NCBI GenBank assembly: GCA_013397865.1
Contig: VZTI01004954.1
Coordinates: forward strand, 62,001 to 126,000
From: Struthidea cinerea
Lineage: Eukaryota; Chordata; Aves; Passeriformes; Corcoracidae
Length of the DNA: 64,000 nucleotides
Reading direction: 5' to 3'
Part shown: positions 50,690-64,000 of the stretch, piece by piece
How the letters are laid out: each line of letters starts with the position of its first letter
Numbering within the stretch: the first letter of the stretch is position 1
Notes under the pieces: generated by a model
The model's input: the letters and a program-made list of their open reading frames with translations, nothing else
Database searches by the model: none
Told to the model about the DNA's origin: nothing
Position numbers and translations under genes: made by a program

Positions 50690-51400
50690 ATCCAGAGCGC
50701 CTGACGGAATAGTTAGAATGATCAGGATGAGAATAAAACAGGATGGAAAAGCCATTTTTTTGGTATTGTGTAAATCCATAATATATCCAATTCTCAAATT
50801 ACTGCACACAGCTTGGCTGATTCCTGCTTACAAAGGATAGAATGGAAGTGGGGACAGAGATCATCTTTTGTATGGAAAGATTTCTATAGAGAGTCACTCG
50901 ATAAGCGGGAACTCGGCTCTGAAAACAGATGGCTGAGGAGGGATCTGATAGAGGTCTGTGGAACTGGGGATGGTGCACAGAACATGAACAAGGAATGGTT
51001 ATTTACTATTTCTAATAACACAGAAACAAGGGCCAACCAATTAAATGATTGCACAGCAGGTTAAAAACAAAGAGAGTGCTTTTCACTGAATGCGTAATTA
51101 AGTTGTGAAATGGCTCCCATAAAATGGGAATAACAGTGGGATGATTTTGCTTAGAGAAGGGGTCACCGAGGGTAGGGCTGTGAGAGGTCTCACTCCATGG
51201 GGGAAGGGGAAGAAGGAATGCATTCTTTCTACTTATCACAGTATAAGAAGGTTCCCAATTAAAAATCAGGCAGTGGGTTTGAAGCAAGCAGATAAAGATG
51301 TTTCTTCTCCTTTGTATTTATAATTAAATTGTGGATCTTCTTGCCAGAAAACATCATAGAGGATGAAGGTATAAAGGATACCTTTTACTTCCTGTTTTAG
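50690..51400 (+). mobile_element. Ancient, diverged CR1-like LINE remnant
   Basis: Successive words match the order of an old amniote CR1 3' region: 'gtgtaaatccat', 'ctgcacacag', 'atggctgaggagggatctgatagaggtct', 'gttatttactatttct', 'aacacagaaacaaggg', 'gcaggttaaaaacaaa', and 'tgtggatcttcttgccag'. It is far more diverged than the other CR1 copies and has no long intact reading frame, so it predates them. The 5' boundary is approximate. It is sense-oriented in the intron. Confidence 0.78.
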
Positions 51401-52199
51401 CTGATGTCCTTTTGCAGAACTGTTCAGACTTGACAGCCAGAGCCCACATTTATTCTTGCAAAAAAGTCAGGAGGCCACAGCTGTTTTACAAGGTGGATCT
51501 TGGACTGTGCCACTCAGGCTGTGTGGATAGAGCAGAAACCATCTCAAATTTCCAGGCAAAGGTATTTGCATAAAACAGCTGGGGCAGAATTGTCACAGGC
51601 AGCTTTGGTTCCCACTCTGATGGTCACTGCCTGGCACTGAAATGCTGATCTGTATTTCCAAATGGCTCCTGTTAGCCACTGGTCTGTTCTGCCCAAATCT
51701 GGGAAAGGAAATGATGGAAGTGCACACAGTGTGTCAAAATCTTCACTTTGCTACAGTGGTAACCCTGATTTTGATGCCTCTGTTTAAAAAAGGCCAAAAA
51801 AAAAGAGCTTTTTTAAAAATCTTTACCAGTATATTCATGGACTGTGGTTTGGTATTTTGACATTTAGCCACCTTCTATCCCCAGTTTGGACACGAGTGGC
51901 TTGTTGGGCACATCATGGAGAGCACATGTGCCAGGGATATACTTCTCAGGGGTGTAAATAATTCCCACTGACTTGAAATAATCCATGTGATGACTGAGCT
52001 GTTTTACCTTTGGGGATATTTAATTGTGAACTGGCCATGGGTTTTGGAGCATTTTAAAACAGCAGCTGATCAAAGCTAGTTATAGTGAAAGCAATGACCC
52101 CCACAGATGTCTGTGTCTTTACAGCTTCCCCAGAGTTAAGTTTAAAATATTCTGAGAGTTTGTTCCCTGCCTCACCTGTATAAATCTGCAGTGGCCCTA

Positions 52200-52225
52200 T
52201 TCCAGGTTTCAATTCCAGGTTTCAA
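52200..52225. repeat. 13-bp perfect tandem duplication
   Basis: 'ttccaggtttcaa' occurs twice head to tail at 52200-52212 and 52213-52225. It is probably a replication-slippage duplication and has no other feature. Confidence 0.85.
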
Positions 52226-55200
52226 TTGCTTTAACTAGAGGGGACTTGGTTTCCCATCTTGGCCCCACACTGGACACGAGTAATCCCTCTGGTATGGGCA
52301 TGACTTATCTGCCTTGATAATCTACCTGGTTTACCCAGTCTAAATCCAATTCCCTGTTTTTGGAGAGGTCCCTCCTGGATAAATGTGTTTTGTGATATTC
52401 TATTAGGTGAAAAGTGCTGACTGCATAAAAAAATATTCTTGTTCAGAGGTTGGTGATCATCTTTTTTACTCTCCACACTACTTTCCTTCTGAATACATTT
52501 AATTATATGATGCTGTATTCATTGCCTCGCTGACACTAAAGGGCTCTGCAGTTAAGCCTAAATACTAAACCAGGCAGATATTCAAGTGTTGTAAAGTCAG
52601 TCTAGATTTTTTTTTTGCCAGCAAGTGCTGCCCTGATTTACGGGAAGTGGGAGGGAGGGTGCAATCCCTTGTCTGCTGTCTTTATTGAATTCTCTTTCCT
52701 TTTTTTAATAACCATGTTTAGGTAACTGGTACTTTAGGAATGGATTTTTTAAATTGCAGATAACTGACTGATATTGGGCATACTTTTAGTGCAAACTAGA
52801 AAACTGTTCCCTGGTGGTGAGGGGGATTATAATGCTCACTGACAGAAATCCAGCTCAGGTTTGCTGACTTTTAGTATGCAAAATCCAATTTTTTTAATGA
52901 AGGTTTTATTTGTGTTTGTTTTCACTGGATTTCATGGAGGGGAAAAAACCCTCCCAAAGCTAGGATTTGCTGCCTTTATTCATCAGTTTTTTGTGCCAGA
53001 ACATTGTGCCTTTTGGCTCTATGGAGCGAGCACGTTGGAGCCAAGCTCCTGGAGGGCGGGACAGTGGTGAGATTCTGTGCACCCTCCACTTGAAAAGATG
53101 AATTTCCAGTGGAGTCCCAGTGTGAGAGGACCCTGAGCCAACATACAGTGCCTGACTCCTGAGATGCACAGATCCTTGCATCCTGCACAATAAATCCCTC
53201 ACAGCTGGGATTTGCTGGGCTGGAAACCATGAGCTCTGTCCAGTTAATTCCAGTTCTCCATATGCACGGTGTCCAGACTGGGGGGCTGGACACAAGTTCT
53301 CCCATCCTGATAGGCACAAATTATTCCCCAGGCAGCCAAATCCTATCCAAAGGCTCTCCTAAGCTGTGACAAAGGATTCCCAAGGTGCCTGGGCAATGGG
53401 TTGGGAAAGGTCGCTCTTGGGAGGATGGATGGATAATTGTTGCTCTGAAACCCATTGTAACCCTGGAACCATAGGCTGAGTGCTGCCATTTATTCTTTTT
53501 TAATAAAAGTAACCCAAATATACTGTTAATGTATCTCAGATCAGTTTTGAGGCTGTGCAATGGGAAACAGAACAACCCAGACGGGGAGTGAGAGGTTCTG
53601 GGGACCGAGACACCAGAAATGAGAACATGGTCCTGGTTCTTCTGTGGCCTTAATGAAGGAGTGATGTGAGTTATGACAGTAACAGGCCACAGCAAATATA
53701 TTTGGGTTTATAAAATAGGAATCCATGAAATTTAACCAGGTTTTGTACAAACAGTTTGGAAAATAACAACCACAGTTACTTTGTGGTAACTTTTACTCCC
53801 CTCTCACTCAGAGCTCACAGCTTTGCTAGCAAAGACTATAACCAGTAAAATAAAATTAAATTGTATCTAATAAAGTACTGTGAGTACTTAAAACTGACAT
53901 TATTTATAATATTTTGCTTACTCTCTCTTTGTAACAAATGAAGCTTCCATTTTGTTTGTGTGCATGTTCTGCTGAATACTTCTGACCCATCATCAAATTT
54001 AAGAATTAGTATCAGGCTGACTAATTCTGAACTTGGCATTTACTGTGAAATTTACTGTATGAATTAGCATATTAGCACAAATTCAGAGGTGAAATAAAAT
54101 GCTGACATCCATTTGTAAAGGTTTGTAAATCCTTGTAAGGTTACAGGAAGCAAAGGGGAAGTTCTGCTCATTCCCAGAGGTATCTGTGCTTGGCATGTCC
54201 ATGTTTTGCTCAGAGAACTGTGGTGTCACTGAGGTGCAAACTGGGGACAGCTTTGCAGATGGCTCTTGGAGAGGTTGATGATTTCATGAAAGACTCTGGC
54301 ATTCAGGCTGCCAATGGTTCTGTCTTTGGATGAGTCATGAGCTGTAAAGTCCTTTTTTTAAGTCTAAGAAAACTCTTTCCCATCTTTTCTGCCTTATCCT
54401 GTGTTTCCCATGAAAAGGACACAGGGAAAGGCAGACTGAATACGGTCATTGGTGGTTTCATTTTGTCCTTTTAGATGTGTATCAAACCCCAGCACAGCTA
54501 CCTCACATCATGTTACAAGGTGGGTAAAGGAACTTTTGTCAGTGCTCAGTCACAGCAATCACCTGCACAAGGAACACTTGGCACAGGAGCCTTCCCCAGG
54601 CTTTTTACTGCATTTTATCATTAGCACCAATAATAGCCTCTGCAGGGAGTAATTAGTAACACCCAGAGGGGAAAGGAGTTCTGCCAGAGGACATAATTAT
54701 GTCTGAAAAACTAAAGATGCTGTGTAGTAAGGTCGTGAATAAATTGTTTGAGTCCAGGATGGAGGACAAGCCTGGTGCAACTACAAAGTTTCCCCCTGCT
54801 GCTGATCTGCTGATGAAGAGCACAGTAATTTCCACTGAACAACATTAAGGAAATTAGTTTGTTCTGACAGTTTGTGTTGCTGGATACCATATGTTTACCT
54901 TGAGGGAATGTTTGTGGAGAACCACTTTGGGTTAATTGTAAATGTCACAATTAAATAAGTAAATATACAGAAGTGTATCTGTGATGTGCATCAGTGCACA
55001 GACACCGTGTCCCAGCACACCGGTGTCCCACATGCTGTGTGTACATAGAAATACACATTTGTAGGTGCTAAATCCATACTGATCAGCTTATCTGGACACA
55101 CAGGCCTCAGCTACAAACAGCAGCAGCATTTGGTCTCCCTGATCTGTGGATCAGCACACACAGGAGGCTCTGCACTGTGCCCTTCTTTCCGCTCAGTGCT

Positions 55201-57575
55201 CTGGGCACCGAGCGTGGAGCATCCGTGGGCTGGTGCCAGGGGCTGCACCTCTGATTCACCTGCACGACCTGACGAGGAGGGGGCAATTGAGGGGATCAGA
55301 TGCTGTATTAGGAGTCTCTGATTAGTTGGAATCCCACTGCAGATTACCAAAGGTTCCAATATTTTGCCTTTCAGTGCTGTCAGTCGCCCCCAGTAACCTG
55401 TGGGAGTTGAGGAATTTCAGCACCTCGGCAGATTAAACCTCAAGAGCAAAGCTGTCACCCAGGTCTTTGTCATGCAAACTTGAGGCCAGGTTCAATAACA
55501 TCCTGTTACTCTTCTGCATTGCAGAAGCCTTGAAAAATTGATTTTCTGTTTTGCTACTGAGTTCAGTGGAACCAGACTTTAGCCCTCCAAGGGAATTGTA
55601 TTCCTGTAGATTGTAGCTATTTCGAATATCCTTAATTCCACATCCTTAAATAGTCAGACTTTGCAACAGACCACGTGTGGGTGCAGACTTTGCTGGGTGT
55701 TGTTGACCATTGCTGGGTTATTAACTCCCTTTATGGTCTGGGATACCCTTTTTTTTCCTTTCAAAATGCATTTCGCAGGCTTAAAGGCCTGATCCAAAAT
55801 GCACAGGAAGAAATACAAATTTGTGTATTGATCACCAGAAAAGGATTTTTAAGGGAGTTGATTGCTGCTTATAGCAGGAATGTAGTTTTAAAAGAAACAA
55901 GAAATGTAATCTGTTAGGGTAACATTAATCCAGGGAAAACACTTTCTGGAGCAGCCAGAGCTTGTTAACACAGCCAACACCTAAGGCAGCACTGTGTCTT
56001 TAAGCTCTACTAATATTGAACAATAATAATTTTGGTGGAAGAAAATCTTCCCCTCTCCCTGAACAGAAACAAGACATATTATTGACTGCCATCCCAAAAG
56101 ATGGATGCTGTGGCCCTCAGAGTCTATTAATATTTGATGCTGATGGATGTGAGCTGGCAGCCTGAGTTATTAATGGAGTTTGGTTCCTTGGACCTCACCC
56201 TCAATCCATGGGGGAGAATTAACCATAACAAGAACTGGATGCCCAAAGTTCTCGGGTTGCTGGGAAGAGCTGTCAGTTCCAGCAAAAATGGGCGTTTCTG
56301 AAGTACTTACAGGCATGGAAAGTCATAGCAGGTGGGGCTACTTAGGTCACTGCCACCATTCATTCTGATTTAAAGGGGACTTTTAGGGTGCCAGGAAATG
56401 CAGATCCCCTTGTCTATCTTTGCCATGTTGGGGTGCTCCTATCAGGTCTGGATTTCATACAAGAAGAGGCTCAGTGGTGTTAACTTCTGAGCAGGGGTGG
56501 AGGTGTGCAACACCCCTTCCTTGGTGGCGCTGAGGTGGCCTGTCCTAGGTTGGGAGGGGGTGATGCAGAGCAGAGGGCAGGAATGTGCTGCTCCACACAG
56601 AGCAGAGCATTTCCCACAGCTGGCCCTGGCCCCACACCCCCTAAAGAGAGTTTTTCCATTGTTTATGTTAAGGTCAGATTTGACCCCTGAAATAGAAATA
56701 ATCCAGTGGATAGATTTTGGAGGTGTATTTTGATAAGCTGGGTCTTCTAAGTGAAAATATTGAAAATGAAGCACCTTTGAAAGTTTGCGATGTCCGTGTG
56801 GGTCATTCCGATTTGGAACATACAGATGAAAATACCAAGTTATTTATAGCCCAATTTCTTAATATAGCTTTAACATTTCCAGGGGTATATGTTTGATGGA
56901 ATTAGCTACTCCTTCCTAGCATGGATACCACATCCAGGCATTGCACTATCCTCATTAACCTCCCGATCTCAATGGAAAAAAAAAATAATCAGCATAAGGA
57001 GCACAGCTGTTGATTAATTTTACTAAATAGGATAGAAATATAAAGTACCATATTGCAAGAGTGAAGATTCAATACACACAATTTGAAATGAGTTTATTAG
57101 AATATATAACTCATTAACAGCTGGATACATACACTGCAGCATTATCCACTCAGGCAGGTGGTGAGAGAGAGGTGGAATTTACATATCTTTAACGGTACCT
57201 GAATGCATTTAATTTCAGAGGTCATTCTCCCAAATCAAGTTCAAAATGTTAATGACAAGGTGTGCATTTATAATTAATAAAATCTTAGAGCCAGTGCTAT
57301 AGTTCAAGTGCATTTTCCTCTTATGTAATTAAGAAGTTAAGTGTATTTGGCAGTTGTCACTCAGAGAGCTCTGAAGGTCTCGCTTGTCAAACCTGGGGAT
57401 AGAAATCTCATTAAACCAGGTATTTTTTTTCAGTTAAGGTTTGTTTGCAAAGTACGTGTGTGGATGGTGGGCAGCCAGAATTCTCAGCCTCTGTCAGTCC
57501 ATAAAGCCAAGTACATTAAAGTAAATACCAGAACTCAAAGGCTTGGAATAAACAGCCTGATGTTCGGCTTGTGAG

Positions 57576-57912
57576 AATCACAGAATCTTTAAGGTTGGAA
57601 AAGGCTTCTAAGACCATCAAGTCCAACCATCAACCAGCACCACCACTGTGTTTGCCACTAAATCATGTCCTCAAGTGACACATCCACATGTTTTTTGAAG
57701 ACTTTGGGAATGATGATTCCACCACTTCCCTGGGCAGCCTGTTCCAATGCTGGACATCCCTTCCTGTGAAGAAAATTTTCCTAATATCCAATCTAAACCT
57801 CCCCTGGAGCAACTTGAGACCATTTCCTCACCTTATTGTCCTGTCACTTGTTACCTGGGAGGAGAGACTGACATCCACCTCACATCAACCCCCTTTCAAG
57901 GTAGTTGTATCC
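57576..57912 (-). mobile_element. CR1 LINE 3' end, antisense
   Basis: Read on the + strand, it opens with the reversed tail 'aatcacagaatctttaaggttgg'. It passes 'catcaagtccaacc', 'gggcagcctgttccaatgctgg' and 'gtcacttgttacctgggagg', and ends near 'ctttcaaggtagttgta'. This is the reverse complement of about 340 terminal bases of CR1 of the type at 16.1 and 22.5 kb. It is the only clear young CR1 on the minus strand here. Confidence 0.9.
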
Positions 57913-58074
57913 CTTTTCTTTGGGATAATCCCAAGTGATTACAGAAAACCAGTGAATCCATGCCAGTTGGGTCTGGCTAGGGAGCACTGACCCCCAACAC
58001 GAGCTGCTCTGTGCTCACAGAACGTCAGCTGAGACATTGGAAATCCTCCTGCTGCCTCCAGCCCTGGCCCAGAT

Positions 58075-58195
58075 GGTGTTTTAGAGGTGTCTGGATGTGG
58101 TTTCCCCACTTGGGGATGTGGTTTTGGGGTGATTGATGGTTGGACTGGATGATCTTGAAGGTCTCTCCTAAGCCTGATGATTCTGTGGTTCTGTG
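58075..58195 (+). mobile_element. CR1 LINE, short 3' tail fragment
   Basis: 'tggttggactggatgatcttgaaggtctctcc' followed by 'gatgattctgtggttctgtgg' is the CR1 terminus. Upstream similarity is blurred, so the left limit is approximate. It lies about 160 bases from the antisense copy at 57.6-57.9 kb, with the 5' ends facing each other. Confidence 0.75.
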
Positions 58196-60076
58196 GCTGG
58201 TTAATGTGATTCCCAAAGGGGGATTTTAACTCCGCATCACTCTGCTCCCCTTTCCTTTTCAAAGGAATTTTCTTTTCCTTCTGGATCACTAGTTCAAATC
58301 CAGATAAGGTCAGTTGTCATAGAAATTATTAGCAGTACCAGCAGTTCTGTGTAGTACATGAAATGAGTTGGGAGTTTCATTCACACACGATAAGGGTTCC
58401 TAAGTGGCACTAATTGGCTGTCTAATTGTCACACACAGGAGAAAGGCAGAGGATTGATTAGGCGTGGAGACTGAATGCCCCTCTGCCAGCCCGGGTTCCT
58501 GGAGCTCATTCCATAGGCATGCTGGCAGGGTAATGAGGGGCAGCGTGCTTTGGATTTTCTGGCTGTCAAGGCAGCATCTTTTCCTGCCAGGCCTTTTCAG
58601 GGGAACTTGTTTTACTCCACCAAGGTCAAAGATAGCATCTTTTACAAATAGTGCCTCCACTCAAAAATTGGGGACTAGCAAGATTTACTTGTGAGCAATA
58701 TATTTTAACCATTTCCTTTCCTTCCCCCTGAAACAAAGTTTTTGGTCTAAAATAGGCAGAGTCACACTGGTGCGAGGCAGAACTGCTCCAGCAAAGCAGA
58801 TGGGGGTTTATGGTGCTCAGAAATCTGTTCATATTTCCTTGTGCTGTCTGGGTGTCTGATGTGTGATATACAGGCTCCTGGAGGTACTTGTCACAGCATA
58901 GGGAGGCTGACATTGTGCACATTTCTCTCCTGATAAATGGATCCTCCTATCAAACAGTGAAGCCTCTCACCTGCAAAAATTCATTTTGACCAATATCTTT
59001 TCCCCTGAGCTATGGCACAGGTCACACTGTGCAATGGAGTTACTTTTTAACTCGTAGTGAGTTCCCTTTCCCAGGCATAGAACTAAATTATTTAAGTTTG
59101 ACTTACTGAAGTAGTAAATTTAGGAGCTAATTTGCAGTGTGAAAGTCGGGATTACACACAGAGGAAAAGGAAGCAAAAATACCTTGTATATGTTAATGTG
59201 TAGACCTAGCTATGGGACTCAATAAGTTTACCAAGGCTTAAACCTCAATTAGTGAGGTTAAACCACAATTGCTTTAAACCTCCTTGTGCTCACATTTTAA
59301 TTCCCTTGTTGTATCAGATGAACAGTATTAGTGAGAACTGTCTCTCCTTTCAACCACACAAGCTGATCAGTGCATACAGCACACCAGAATGTAGTGTTAG
59401 AGCATTCTGTTTCTGTAAAGTATAAGTATTTATTCTCTTTTCCCTCCCTTTGCCCACACCTAGAGCAGAAATAGGACAGAGACGATGTTTCTGTGTTCTG
59501 CTGTGTGTCTCCTGTCTCTGACATACACATCACTCCTGTTCTGCCTTCTTCCTAAAGTCACAATCTCATGCAAATTAGTTGAAAACAAATGCAGGTACCA
59601 GCTACACATCAAAAAGGTCTGAGGCACCTGCCATGTCACTTTCCTCTCTGCCAATCTGTGGAAGATGAGCATGTACGAGATCCTTTAGGTTTTTAACAAC
59701 CCTATTCTTAGAATATATTTTCCAAGAAACGCAGAGCAATCTCTGCACAGTTTCAGACTGTATATTTTGTGATTAGTGTTTCGTAAGTGATGTTTTGCTT
59801 AATGATCTAACATCTGTTCTAGGAGGTTTGTTTTTGTAACTTCCCCACCTCCTGCTGAATGAATGCCAGAAACTTGTCCCTTTCCTCCAAGTCAATCAAA
59901 GCACTAATTGCATCATAATCATGGGAAGCAGCAGTGACTGCTCAAGTGCTGAAGACTCAGCAATCAACTCACAACACTCTGCTCACTGTTCGGAGAGAGA
60001 AAACCTCCCTGCGCCGAGCTGGGAATTTCCTGCATGCCAGATTTCTTTAGCTGACTCTGACTTTTCTGGGTTGCAG

Positions 60077-60197
60077 GGAGACGACTGCACCATCCCCTGC
60101 ATGGCAGGAACCTACGGAACCAATTGCTCGTCGGTTTGTAATTGCAAGAACGATGGCGCTTGTTCCCCTGTGGACGGGCTGTGCTACTGCAAAGAAG
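60077..60197 (+). CDS. MEGF11: MEGF11 exon F: end of module 7, most of module 8
   Basis: This 121-bp exon follows 'tctgggttgcag', with a good branch-like 'ctgac' 30 bases upstream. It begins in phase 0 with GDDC, closing module 7. Module 8 runs [17 protein letters not shown], then [16 protein letters not shown] and KE plus the first base of Gly, before the donor 'gtaaac'. SPVDG is typical of this module in MEGF10/11. Asn-Asp-Gly replaces the usual Asn-Gly turn; MEGF10 also has Asn-Asp here as I recall. Asn-Cys-Ser is a potential glycosylation site. The frame is open upstream into the intron, but homology stops at the acceptor. Confidence 0.94.

Positions 60198-64000
<3,803 letters not shown>

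Noticed and set aside
59921..60076. In-frame extension of exon F upstream as coding
   Set aside because: The family resemblance begins exactly at the 'ttgcag' acceptor, and exon E joins there in phase 0 to complete module 7.

Overview
The window is vertebrate nuclear DNA, almost certainly avian. It has sparse short exons bounded by GT/AG splice sites in very long introns. It also holds many copies of the 3' end of CR1 LINEs, the dominant bird retrotransposon, several in the form I associate with neoavian and songbird genomes (tail near 'cccttccaacccaaaccatt'). It is not prokaryotic: there are no operons, no CRISPR arrays, and no insertion sequences.

The only gene I can support is an internal part of MEGF11 (multiple EGF-like domains 11) on the + strand. 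Eight exons (19995-20241, 22199-22319, 27459-27595, 32704-32916, 40323-40497, 60077-60197, 61667-61830, 62237-62339) splice in a continuous frame. Together they give 1,281 nt: 426 complete codons plus one codon split at each end. They encode ten consecutive cysteine-rich EGF-like (laminin-type) modules of the extracellular region. Paralogue-specific residues, such as the C-C-C-L-A-G-W run in the last exon, point to MEGF11 rather than MEGF10; this rests on recalled family sequences, not on a search. The N-terminal signal peptide and EMI domain lie upstream of the window. The remaining EGF modules, the membrane segment and the cytoplasmic tail lie downstream. MEGF10 and MEGF11 are single-pass cell-surface proteins; MEGF11 is known for homotypic recognition that spaces retinal interneurons.

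Layout: 1-19994 is the end of an upstream intron, rich in CR1 fragments. At 19.8-20.25 kb a CpG-rich, G-run-rich patch includes the first exon. From 20.2 to 40.5 kb, exons A-E are separated by 2.0-7.4 kb introns, one holding a 4-N assembly gap between two different pentanucleotide repeats. From 40.5 to 60.1 kb is a 19.6 kb intron that contains a worn ancient CR1 and a head-to-head CR1 pair. From 60.1 to 62.3 kb, exons F-H are close together. The remainder is intron.

I found no previously undescribed system. The observations most worth checking are the gap inside the compound microsatellite, the very high third-position GC of exon A with its G-rich upstream flank, the repeated intron positions within EGF modules, a Gly-to-Glu change in module 1, and the skewed distribution and orientation of CR1 copies.
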